NCBI GenBank assembly: GCA_002393095.1
Contig: DGII01000068.1
Location: forward strand, 1-17,157
Direction of reading: 5' to 3'
DNA from: Lachnospiraceae bacterium UBA3826
GTDB lineage: Bacteria; Bacillota; Clostridia; Lachnospirales; Lachnospiraceae
DNA: 17,157 nt
Part shown: piece after piece, positions 6,961 through 13,803 of the stretch
How the letters are laid out: each line of letters opens with the position of its first letter
Position numbering within the stretch: position 1 is the first letter of the stretch
Notes under the pieces: generated by a model
The model's database searches: none
The model's input: the letters and a program-made list of their open reading frames with translations, nothing else
Told to the model about the DNA's origin: nothing
Program-made: the position numbers and the translations under genes

Positions 6961-8718
6961 ATGGCAGAACGTAAGATAATGCTCGGTAATGAAGCAATAG
7001 CCAGAGGCGCTTATGAGGCCGGTGCTAAGGTGTCGGCTGCGTATCCCGGTACGCCCAGTACCGAGATAAGCGAGAATCTGGTACAGTATGATGAAATATA
7101 TGCGGAGTGGTCGCCTAATGAGAAGGTGGCTGTGGAGGTAGCCAGCGGTGCATCCATAAGCGGAGTCCGTTCCATGGCGTGTATGAAGCATGTGGGACTT
7201 AATGTAGCCAGCGATCCGCTCTACACTATGTCTTATATAGGGGTAAAGGGCGGTATGGTCCTTGTGGTAGCGGATGATCCCGGTATGTACAGTTCGCAGA
7301 ATGAGCAGGATACAAGGATGATAGGCAGAGCGTCCATGGTGCCCGTCTTAGAACCGTCGGATTCAATGGAAGCCAAGGAGTATATGAAGTATGCTTTTGA
7401 ACTGTCGGAAAAGTACGACACACCCATGATACTTCGTACTACCACAAGACTCGCGCACTCTCAGGGACTTGTAGAGCTTGAGGATAGGAAGGAGCCTGCG
7501 CCCATCCCTTATGAGAGGAATATAGCGAAGAATGTCATGATGCCGGCTATGGCTATCAAGAGGCATCTTGTCGTTGAAGACAGACTTAACCGCATGGCGG
7601 ATGATGCTGCGACGCTTACGTTGCCCTCAGGTCAGGCGCTTAACAGAGCAGAGTATGGAGATACTAAGATCGGATTCATAACCTGCGGTATCGCATATCA
7701 GTATATTAAGGAAGTGATGCCTGAAGCTAGCGTGCTTAAGCTTGGTCTGGTGAATCCGCTTCCAAGGAAGCTTATAGAGGAATTTGCATCCAAAGTTGAC
7801 AGGCTTGTCATATTCGAGGAGCTTGAGCCTGTTATAGAGGAACAGGTCAGAAGCTACGGCATCAAGTGCGAGGGCAAGGAGATATTCACCCGACAGGGCG
7901 AGTACTCTGCCAATATGTTAAGGGAGAAGATACTTGGCCTTAAGCTTGATATAGATGAAGCAGAACAGGTTGCGCCAAGACCGCCCATCCTCTGTCCGGG
8001 ATGTCCTCACAGAAGCGTATACTCAGTGCTTAATAAGCTTAAGATACATGCTGCCGGGGATATAGGCTGCTATACTCTCGGTGCGGTTGCGCCTCTAAGC
8101 GTGGTGGATACCACTATATGCATGGGCTCTTCAATATCGTCACTTCACGGTATGGAGAAGGCTATGGGTAAGGATTATATCCGTAACTGGGTAGCTGTAA
8201 TAGGTGATTCCACATTCCTTCACACGGGTGTCAATTCTCTTATGAACATGGTATATAACAAGGCAACAGGTACTGTGATCATACTTGACAATTCCACCAC
8301 GGGTATGACCGGTCATCAGGATCATGCCGCTACGGGCAAGACACTTAAGGGTGAGACGACCTATGCGATCAGTCTCTATCACCTGTGCAAAGCCATGGGA
8401 ATAGAGCATGTATATGAAGTGAACGCTTTTGACCTTCAGACCTTGGAAGAGACGATAAAAAGAGAGCAGGACAGAGACGAGGTATCTGTCATAATCACCA
8501 AGAGTCCGTGTGTACTGCTTAAGGGGCAGGTATTCCCGGATAAGTGCGTACCGATACCTGAGAAGTGCAAGAAGTGCGGAGCCTGCTTAAGACCTGGCTG
8601 TCCGGCACTTACTCGTAATGAGGACGGAACAATAAGTATAGATGACACGATGTGCAACGGCTGCGGACTGTGCATGCAGCTGTGCAGGTTTGAAGCGATA
8701 GGTAAGGAGGCTAAGTGA
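6961..8718 (+). CDS. iorA: Indolepyruvate ferredoxin oxidoreductase, alpha subunit
   Basis: IorA is the thiamine-diphosphate and iron-sulfur subunit of the enzyme that oxidatively decarboxylates aryl-pyruvates (indole-, phenyl-, hydroxyphenylpyruvate) to aryl-acetyl-CoA while reducing ferredoxin in the cytoplasm. At 585 residues it has full family length. The N-terminal pyrimidine-binding domain begins MLGNEAIARGAYEAGAKV with AYPGTPSTEI; CPGCPH is at 345-350; the diphosphate-binding part shows GDIGCYTLG, GDSTFLHTG and LDNSTTGMTG. The C terminus holds two ferredoxin-type clusters: Cys536, 539, 542, 547 and Cys565, 568, 571, 575. The spacing C-x2-C-x2-C-x4-C in the first cluster is usual for IorA. 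Start ATG 6961 follows AAGGAGA. iorB starts two bases after its stop, so the subunits are made together. Confidence 0.96.
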   Translation: MAERKIMLGNEAIARGAYEAGAKVSAAYPGTPSTEISENLVQYDEIYAEWSPNEKVAVEVASGASISGVRSMACMKHVGLNVASDPLYTMSYIGVKGGMVLVVADDPGMYSSQNEQDTRMIGRASMVPVLEPSDSMEAKEYMKYAFELSEKYDTPMILRTTTRLAHSQGLVELEDRKEPAPIPYERNIAKNVMMPAMAIKRHLVVEDRLNRMADDAATLTLPSGQALNRAEYGDTKIGFITCGIAYQYIKEVMPEASVLKLGLVNPLPRKLIEEFASKVDRLVIFEELEPVIEEQVRSYGIKCEGKEIFTRQGEYSANMLREKILGLKLDIDEAEQVAPRPPILCPGCPHRSVYSVLNKLKIHAAGDIGCYTLGAVAPLSVVDTTICMGSSISSLHGMEKAMGKDYIRNWVAVIGDSTFLHTGVNSLMNMVYNKATGTVIILDNSTTGMTGHQDHAATGKTLKGETTYAISLYHLCKAMGIEHVYEVNAFDLQTLEETIKREQDRDEVSVIITKSPCVLLKGQVFPDKCVPIPEKCKKCGACLRPGCPALTRNEDGTISIDDTMCNGCGLCMQLCRFEAIGKEAK

Positions 8719-8719
8719 T

Positions 8720-9298
8720 ATGAGTAAGACTACTAACATAATGATCGTCGGTGTAGGCGGTCAGGGAACGCTCCTTACAAGCAGGATACTTGGGAAGCTG
8801 GCGCTTATAGCCGGATATGATGTTAAGATATCGGAGGTGCACGGCATGAGTCAGAGAGGTGGCTCGGTCGTTACATATGTCCGTTATGGTGAAAAGGTGG
8901 CAGAGCCTATAGTAGAGGAGGGTCAGGCTGATGTGCTCATCGCGTTCGAACGCTTAGAGGCACTCAGATATCTGCATTTTGTGAAAAAGGACGGAACTGT
9001 CATCGTCAATGACCAGCGTATGGACCCTATCTCGGTGGTCACAGGACAGGCACAGTATCCGGAGGGAATAATCGAGACTCTTAAGAGCAGACGAAGGACT
9101 ATGGTGGTGGATGCTATGAATGTGGCTAAGAGCATAGGCTCGCCAAGGTCGTTCAATGTGGTGGTGCTTGGAGCGGCTGCAAGGAGCATGAGCTATACCA
9201 AGGATCAGTGGATAGAGGTTATAAGGAACACTGTACCGCCCAAGACGATAGATAAGAATCTTGAGGCATTCGAGGCAGGATATGGTATAGCGCTTTAA
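8720..9298 (+). CDS. iorB: Indolepyruvate ferredoxin oxidoreductase, beta subunit
   Basis: IorB is the gamma-type (POR/KOR) subunit that completes the oxidoreductase with IorA. The 192-residue length is normal. GVGGQG at 11-16 is the family's glycine-rich motif, and SEVHGMSQRGG at 38-48 is the conserved segment that helps bind the CoA/cofactor region in this superfamily. The start ATG 8720 has GGAGG at 8706-8710 inside the end of iorA, and only one base separates the stop of iorA from it, so translation is probably coupled. An 82-base gap follows before the ligase gene. Confidence 0.95.
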   Translation: MSKTTNIMIVGVGGQGTLLTSRILGKLALIAGYDVKISEVHGMSQRGGSVVTYVRYGEKVAEPIVEEGQADVLIAFERLEALRYLHFVKKDGTVIVNDQRMDPISVVTGQAQYPEGIIETLKSRRRTMVVDAMNVAKSIGSPRSFNVVVLGAAARSMSYTKDQWIEVIRNTVPPKTIDKNLEAFEAGYGIAL

Positions 9299-9380
9299 TA
9301 AAGGCTATTGATAAGTATTTCTTATTGGTTGTATGTTGTATGCTCTTAGGGCGGAGCTAAAAAAGAATGGAGAATAAGAT

Positions 9381-10679
9381 ATGATCTGGAATGAGACCAA
9401 GGAATGCATGAGCCGTGATGAGATGACGGCGCTGCAATCCGCAAGATTAGTGAAGCAGGTGAATCACGTATATCACAATGTGGAGTTCTACCGCAAGAAG
9501 ATGCAGGAGGTCGGCTTGGAGCCGGGAGATATAAGGGGGCTTGAGGATATAGAGAAGCTTCCTTTTACCACCAAGGCGGATCTCAGGGACAACTATCCCT
9601 TCGGTCTCTTCGCCGTGCCTAAGTCCGAGATAGTGAGGATTCACGCATCCAGCGGAACTACAGGTAAGGCCACTGTCGTAGGATATACCAGACGCGATCT
9701 GGATACATGGTCTGAGAGTGTGGCAAGATGTATCACCATGGCAGGACTCGGAAGAGAAGATACCATTCAGGTAGCCTACGGCTACGGACTGTTCACCGGC
9801 GGCTTGGGCGCACATTACGGTGCGGAGTGTGTGGGCGCGACGGTTGTACCCCAGTCTACGGGCAATACCAAGAAGCTTGTGACCATGATGAACGACTTCG
9901 GAGTCACCGGTATCATGTGTACTCCTTCGTATCTTCTGCATATTGCGGAAGTGGTCAAAGAGATGGGGCTTGAAGATTCTATAAAGCTTAAGGCTGCCAT
10001 ATGCGGAGCCGAGCCGTGGACAGAGAAGATGCGTCTACAGATCGAGGAGCAGCTTCATATCAGCGCGCACGATATATACGGATTGTCAGAGACAATGGGA
10101 CCGGGTGTGGCTTGTGACTGTGAATATCATAAGGGACTTCATATCTGGGAGGATTATTATCTTCCGGAGATCGTGGATAAGGATACGTTTAGGCATGTGG
10201 CTGACGGAGAGACGGGTGAGCTTGTACTTACCAATCTCCAGAAGGAGGGAATGCCTCTTATAAGATACAGGACCAAGGACCTTACAAGCATCACTCATGA
10301 GAAGTGTGAGTGTGGTCGTACAGCAGCGCGTATCTCAAGATTCAAGGGAAGAACAGACGATATGCTGATAATCAGAGGTGTCAATGTTTTCCCGTCACAG
10401 ATAGAGACGGCGCTCTTAGAGGCCGGCGGAGTTACACCGCAATATCAGATCATAGTGGACAGAGTGAATAATCTCGACACTCTGGAGGTACTCGTTGAGA
10501 TGGAGGAAAGCTCATTCTCTGACGAGGTCAAGGAGATAGAGGCTCTTAATAAGAGAGTAAGCCATGCAATACAGCAGATGATAGGTCTTGCGGTTAAGGT
10601 TAAGCTCGTTGCTCCCAAGACTATCGAACGCAGTATGGGTAAGGCAGTAAGAGTCATTGATAACCGTAAATTTGACTGA
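9381..10679 (+). CDS. Phenylacetate-CoA ligase family (aryl-acetate:CoA ligase)
   Basis: An adenylate-forming enzyme of 432 residues, the usual length for PaaK-type ligases. It activates an aryl acetate with ATP and CoA, or could run the other way. The P-loop-like motif SSGTTGK is at 90-96, followed by the acyl-adenylate signature YGLSETMG at 233-240; the C-terminal part (FKGRTDDMLIIRGVNVFPSQIE) is the PaaK hinge and C-terminal domain. Start ATG 9381 has GGAG nine bases ahead. It lies in the same unit as iorAB, an arrangement known in Clostridia and archaea, so phenylacetate, 4-hydroxyphenylacetate or indoleacetate is the likely substrate rather than the aerobic paa pathway, none of whose other genes are here. 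A weak internal promoter (TTGATA 9308-9313, TATGTT 9332-9337) may lie in the gap before it. Confidence 0.9.
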   Translation: MIWNETKECMSRDEMTALQSARLVKQVNHVYHNVEFYRKKMQEVGLEPGDIRGLEDIEKLPFTTKADLRDNYPFGLFAVPKSEIVRIHASSGTTGKATVVGYTRRDLDTWSESVARCITMAGLGREDTIQVAYGYGLFTGGLGAHYGAECVGATVVPQSTGNTKKLVTMMNDFGVTGIMCTPSYLLHIAEVVKEMGLEDSIKLKAAICGAEPWTEKMRLQIEEQLHISAHDIYGLSETMGPGVACDCEYHKGLHIWEDYYLPEIVDKDTFRHVADGETGELVLTNLQKEGMPLIRYRTKDLTSITHEKCECGRTAARISRFKGRTDDMLIIRGVNVFPSQIETALLEAGGVTPQYQIIVDRVNNLDTLEVLVEMEESSFSDEVKEIEALNKRVSHAIQQMIGLAVKVKLVAPKTIERSMGKAVRVIDNRKFD

Positions 10680-10698
10680 TGGAGGCATAGTGTAAAAT

Positions 10699-11136
10699 AT
10701 GGCAGAGGGATTTGTAAGACAACTGACAGTATTTATAGAGAACAGAGTAGGCACACTTCAAGAGGTGGCTGAGGTGCTTAAGGATAATGATATCAATATC
10801 TATTCGATATCACTTGCGGATACCAGTGAGTACGGGCTGCTTCGTATGATAGTATCCGATCCGGATAAGGGAAGCAGGATATTAAAAGAAAACAGCTTCT
10901 CGGCCAAGACTACCGAGGTAGTGGCTGTGAAGCTGGAGAATAAGGTGGGAACCCTTTCATCATTATTCGGAACACTGGCTGAAGCAGGAATAGGTATTGA
11001 ATATATGTATGCCATGGCTACATCCAGAACCGGAGCCATGATACTTAAGACATCGGATGGCAGCAAGGCCGTGGAGGTGCTTAAGAACGCAGGCTTCGGA
11101 CTCCTCGATGAAGAGGGGATGTTCAATCTTGAATAA
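10699..11136 (+). CDS. Tandem ACT-domain amino-acid-binding protein
   Basis: A protein of 145 residues made of two ACT domains: about 6-70 (VRQLTVFIENRVGTLQEVAEVLKDNDINIYSISLAD) and about 74-138 (VVAVKLENKVGTLSSLFGTLAEAGIGIEYMYAM). Each has the N-R/K-V-G-L/T-L turn that forms the ligand site. No catalytic domain is fused. ACT pairs bind amino acids, and in ior-ligase operons such a gene is often last, so it probably senses an aromatic amino acid and adjusts flux through this pathway, perhaps by binding one of the enzymes. That role is inference. A stop codon two codons before ATG 10699 fixes the start; GGAGG at 10681-10685 is a rather distant 13 bases away. It ends eight bases before the convergent gene at 11145. 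Confidence 0.9.
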   Translation: MAEGFVRQLTVFIENRVGTLQEVAEVLKDNDINIYSISLADTSEYGLLRMIVSDPDKGSRILKENSFSAKTTEVVAVKLENKVGTLSSLFGTLAEAGIGIEYMYAMATSRTGAMILKTSDGSKAVEVLKNAGFGLLDEEGMFNLE

Positions 11137-11150
11137 AGCGGGGCTTATTC
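11131..11150. terminator. Short inverted repeat over two convergent stop codons, possible weak bidirectional terminator
   Basis: GAATAA (11131-11136) and TTATTC (11145-11150) are the Glu-stop ends of the two converging genes and complement each other; with one bulged A the stem extends to GC pairs around a GGG loop. No T run follows on either side. It is the only candidate terminator between the two genes. Confidence 0.35.
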
Positions 11151-11387
11151 TGTTGCGCCGCTTGTCATGAAGTTAATGAACTTGATGGTATCTTCGGGCT
11201 CATATACAACAAGCTCCATCTCAGGGATCATGTTGTCCGAGAATACCTTGGCAAGAGATACATACTGCGAGAGCTTGGACTTAAGATTAAGCCTGTCACC
11301 TTCATCGGTCACGAGCTCCACCTTGCCCTTGCAGTGGTCAACAACCTTGAAAAAGCCTTCAATATCAGTTACATTCTGAATCTTCAT
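11145..11387 (-). CDS. Small conserved protein, possibly HPr-like fold without the phospho-histidine
   Basis: This 80-residue protein is on the minus strand with GGAGG nine bases before its ATG and its own promoter, so it is a real gene. Residues about 30-75 resemble the second half of HPr: LNLKSKLSQYVSLAKVF lines up with the VNLKSIMGVMSLAVKKG segment, followed by MELVVYEPEDTIKFINFM like HPr's last strand and helix. The HPr motif around His15 (GLHARPA) is not there; the matching place reads DIEGFFKVV. It therefore cannot act as a standard PTS phosphocarrier. I have a memory of relatives being common in Lachnospiraceae, sometimes under an unrelated misannotation, but cannot check it. A function is not known to me; a regulatory protein-binding role is only a guess. 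Confidence 0.75.
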   Translation of the reverse strand: MKIQNVTDIEGFFKVVDHCKGKVELVTDEGDRLNLKSKLSQYVSLAKVFSDNMIPEMELVVYEPEDTIKFINFMTSGATE

Positions 11388-11448
11388 AATTAAATACCTC
11401 CGTGCCGCCTCTTCCTGACGGCTGATCTCAGATTTCTTTTACGCCTTC

Positions 11449-11476
11449 ATTATACGGCTCGGAGAATAATATTCAA
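11449..11476 (-). promoter_or_regulatory. Promoter of the minus-strand small gene
   Basis: Read on the minus strand, TTGAAT (11476-11471) and a perfect TATAAT (11454-11449) are separated by 16 bases. The start of transcription would be near 11441, about 54 bases before the coding start. The long palindrome at 11485-11534 begins nine bases upstream of the -35 box. Confidence 0.65.
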
Positions 11477-11484
11477 GACTAATC

Positions 11485-11534
11485 TTGTATAAAATGCACA
11501 ATTTTAGATACCTAAAATTGTGCATTTTATACAA
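11485..11534. repeat. Perfect 23-bp inverted repeat (50-bp palindrome, 4-base loop)
   Basis: Positions 11485-11507 are the exact complement of 11512-11534; the loop is ATAC. The arms begin TTGTATAAAATGCAC and end AATTTTAG. It lies between the divergent minus-strand gene and the CHR transporter pair. Each arm holds a TATAAAA/TTTTATA element that could serve as a -10 box. It may be a large symmetrical operator for both promoters, a leader hairpin in the transporter mRNA, or a remnant of a small mobile palindromic element. Only one copy is in this window. Confidence 0.8.
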
Positions 11535-11558
11535 AGACTGCTTGAGAGGATGAATTCG

Positions 11559-12104
11559 ATGATGAATAAAGGTAAAGAATTATTTTTCACATTTGCAAAA
11601 ATCGGGTTTTTTACTTTTGGCGGGGGATATGCAATGATCCCGTTAATAGAAAAAGAGGTTGTTGATAAGAAGAGGTGGATAAGTAACGAAGAGCTTCTGG
11701 ATGTGATAGCAATATCAGAGTCCACTCCGGGCCCCATAGCGGTAAATGCCGCTACTTTTATCGGGAAGAAGACAGGCGGGCTCACAGGCGCTTTCTGCGC
11801 AACGTTTGGAGTGGTTCTGCCATCATTTATCATTATAGCGGCGATTTCTTATTTTCTGGAGGCATTCAGGGAATTAAGCCTTGTACGCTATGCACTTTTC
11901 GGGATAAGGGCAGGAGTGCTTGCGCTGATCCTTAAGGCGCTGGTATCCATGTTTGGGCAGAGTAATAAGGGAGCTTTACCATATATTCTGATGACCGCTT
12001 CAGCGGCGGCAGTCATATTCTTCGATGTTAATGCCATTGTGGTTATCATAGCCTGCGCTCTTACAGGAATAATATATTCGATGATAAGGGGGAGGGAGCA
12101 GTGA
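11559..12104 (+). CDS. Chromate transporter (CHR) family, short-chain subunit 1
   Basis: A membrane protein of 181 residues, half the size of long ChrA proteins. It has the CHR signature near its start (FFTFGGGYAMIPLIEKEVV) and the second motif ESTPGPIAVNAATFIGKKTGG, followed by several hydrophobic helices. The start chosen is ATG 11559, nine bases after GAGAGG; the frame is open back to a GTG at 11520, but that codon is inside the long palindrome and has no ribosome binding site, and ATG 11550 overlaps the site itself. Short CHR proteins come in pairs and act as heterodimers. The family is named for chromate export, but in anaerobes the native anion could be something else. Its stop overlaps the start of the second subunit. 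Confidence 0.88.
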   Translation: MMNKGKELFFTFAKIGFFTFGGGYAMIPLIEKEVVDKKRWISNEELLDVIAISESTPGPIAVNAATFIGKKTGGLTGAFCATFGVVLPSFIIIAAISYFLEAFRELSLVRYALFGIRAGVLALILKALVSMFGQSNKGALPYILMTASAAAVIFFDVNAIVVIIACALTGIIYSMIRGREQ

Positions 12105-12655
12105 TCTGGCTTGAGCTTTTTTGGACATTTTTTAAGATAGGTCTTTTTACGTTTGGCGGCGGATATGCAATGATCCCGTTGATAAGATCCGAGGTCTTGT
12201 CACATGGCTGGGCTAAGACCGAGGATATTCTGAATTTCATAGCTGTCAGCGAGACTACGCCCGGACCGTTTGCCATCAATATGGCTACCTTCATCGGACG
12301 AACCACCGGAGGGATGATCGGCGCGGTGTGTGCGACTGTGGGAGTTGTACTTCCGTCCTTTGTAATCATTCTGATCGTTGCGAGTACCTATGAGAAATTC
12401 AAAAAAAATAAGGTGGTTCAGGGTGCTATGGTCGGATTAAAGCCGGCAGTAGTCGGAATGATCGCCGCAGCTTTTGTTACAATGGGCATTGAGGTCTTGT
12501 CACCGAAGGACGGTACGGGAGTGCTTTCATCCGTCGTAAGCTCTGCTATCTTTCTTATTATGATAATTCCTGCATTGAAGAAGAAAAGTCCGATAATGAT
12601 CATACTCATATCGGGGCTTATAGGGGTGGCTGCTAACGTATTCCTGTCTGTGTGA
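12101..12655 (+). CDS. Chromate transporter (CHR) family, short-chain subunit 2
   Basis: The partner subunit, 184 residues. Its GTG start overlaps the TGA of subunit 1 (GTGA at 12101-12104) and follows the very strong purine-rich site GGGGGAGGGAG, so coupled translation in roughly equal amounts is likely. The paired signatures are again present: LFTFGGGYAMIPLIRSEV and ETTPGPFAINMATFIGRTTGG, and the first 75 residues closely resemble subunit 1, pointing to an old tandem duplication. Several transmembrane helices follow. The two halves together should form one anion transporter in the cell membrane; the transported ion is not shown by the sequence. Confidence 0.88.
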   Translation: MIWLELFWTFFKIGLFTFGGGYAMIPLIRSEVLSHGWAKTEDILNFIAVSETTPGPFAINMATFIGRTTGGMIGAVCATVGVVLPSFVIILIVASTYEKFKKNKVVQGAMVGLKPAVVGMIAAAFVTMGIEVLSPKDGTGVLSSVVSSAIFLIMIIPALKKKSPIMIILISGLIGVAANVFLSV

Positions 12656-12865
12656 AATGCAGCCTGTGTCATCTTCCGATACTGCAAGGCATGCCGGAAG
12701 CAGAGATACTCAGTCTTAGCGCGCAGTGTATCCTGACCGCATCCCATAGTAGCGATGATTTTTTTATTATGTTAAAATTATGGATATCATAATTTTAACA
12801 GCATATATCTAAGGGCCTGATTATGAATGGGGCAATATAGTGAAGTGCTCCGGATTGGAGGGAAA
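12656..12865. other. Intergenic region between CHR pair and thioredoxin reductase
   Basis: About 210 bases. No convincing terminator follows the CHR genes: CTTCCG/CGGAAG can pair near 12675-12695, but no T run follows, and the T run at 12759-12765 has only a four-base stem before it. The right part holds the trxB control region, listed separately. A tiny frame ATG AAT GGG GCA ATA TAG (12823-12840) lies in the leader but has no ribosome binding site. Confidence 0.5.
12770..12800. promoter_or_regulatory. Perfect 13-bp inverted repeat with extended -10 box: trxB operator/promoter
   Basis: TGTTAAAATTATG (12770-12782) and CATAATTTTAACA (12788-12800) are exact complements around GATAT. The left arm contains TGT-TAAAAT, an extended -10 element, so transcription would start inside the repeat near 12785 and a bound protein would cover the start. 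The centre TTATGGATATCATAA (12778-12792) partly resembles Fur/PerR boxes. No clear -35 box is seen. Confidence 0.6.
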
Positions 12866-13777
12866 ATGAGAGATCTGGTTATCATTGGAGCCGGACCGGC
12901 GGGACTGTCGGCGGGCATATACGGCAAGAGAGCGGGGCTTGACACTCTTATAATAGAAGAGACGGGTATAGGCGGAGGGCAGGTGCTCACGACCTATGAT
13001 GTGGACAATTATCCCGGACTACCCGGTATAAGCGGTATGGAGCTTGGTACTAAGATGCATGAGCATGCGATATCGGCAGGCGTGGAATTCTTGGAGACCT
13101 CAGTTACCGGAATAGAGGATGGAGGCAGTGTTAAGCGTATACAGACCTCCAAGGAGACTATCGAGGCTAAGGCTGTGATCATCGCAACCGGCGCTACCCA
13201 CAACCATCTGGGTATACCGGGTGAAGAGGAGCTTGGAGGTATGGGCGTATCATACTGTGCCACATGTGACGGAGCATTCTTCAGAGGCCGTGTGACGGCA
13301 GTGATAGGCGGAGGTGATGTGGCGCTTGAGGATGCCATCTTCCTTGCCAGAGGATGCAGCAAGGTCTATCTTATCCACAGGCGGGATGAATTCCGCGGAG
13401 CCAGAAAGCTTGCTGATATCGTGAAGGCTACGGAGAATATAGAGATAATATATGATACGATTCCGGATTCCATAGAGGGCTCGGAAGCGGTAGAGAGACT
13501 TAATGTCCATAATGTTAAGACAAGCGAGTCTAAGACCTTAGATGTGGACGGTGTATTCATTGCCGTGGGCACTCACCCCATTACGGATTATCTTAAGGGC
13601 GTAGTGGATATGGACGAGAGAGGCTATATCAAGGCGGGAGAGGACTGCAGGACCAATATCCCCGGAATATATGCGGCAGGTGATGTGCGTACCAAGGCAC
13701 TCAGACAGATAGTGACGGCAGCGTCCGACGGAGCCTGTGCCGTAACCTCGGCTACAGAGTATATCAACAGCCTGTGA
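12866..13777 (+). CDS. trxB: Thioredoxin reductase (NADPH)
   Basis: A flavoprotein that uses NADPH to reduce thioredoxin; 303 residues from ATG 12866, close to the family's usual length. The N-terminal FAD site is GAGPAG at 8-13, the redox-active disulfide is Cys131-Ala-Thr-Cys134 followed by Asp, the NADPH site is GGGDVALEDA with HRRDEFR further on, and the C-terminal FAD motif is GIYAAGDVR. A start at 12827 would add 13 residues, but MRDLVIIGAGPAG from 12866 is how the family normally begins; its GGAGG is only four bases away, a little short. It is first in a two-gene unit with the SDR gene, behind an inverted repeat that overlaps the promoter, so redox or metal control is plausible. A thioredoxin gene is not next to it. 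Confidence 0.92.
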   Translation: MRDLVIIGAGPAGLSAGIYGKRAGLDTLIIEETGIGGGQVLTTYDVDNYPGLPGISGMELGTKMHEHAISAGVEFLETSVTGIEDGGSVKRIQTSKETIEAKAVIIATGATHNHLGIPGEEELGGMGVSYCATCDGAFFRGRVTAVIGGGDVALEDAIFLARGCSKVYLIHRRDEFRGARKLADIVKATENIEIIYDTIPDSIEGSEAVERLNVHNVKTSESKTLDVDGVFIAVGTHPITDYLKGVVDMDERGYIKAGEDCRTNIPGIYAAGDVRTKALRQIVTAASDGACAVTSATEYINSL

Positions 13778-13803
13778 TCGGATATCCGGGAATGGAGATT
13801 AAG

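Noticed and set aside
11167..11379. Plus-strand frame of 70 codons opposite the HPr-like gene
   Set aside because: It is the complement of a gene with its own promoter and GGAGG site; low-complexity Ser/Thr composition marks it as a shadow.
12656..12790. Open frame through the region after the CHR pair, a possible gene remnant
   Set aside because: No start, no ribosome binding site and no family pattern that I recognise.
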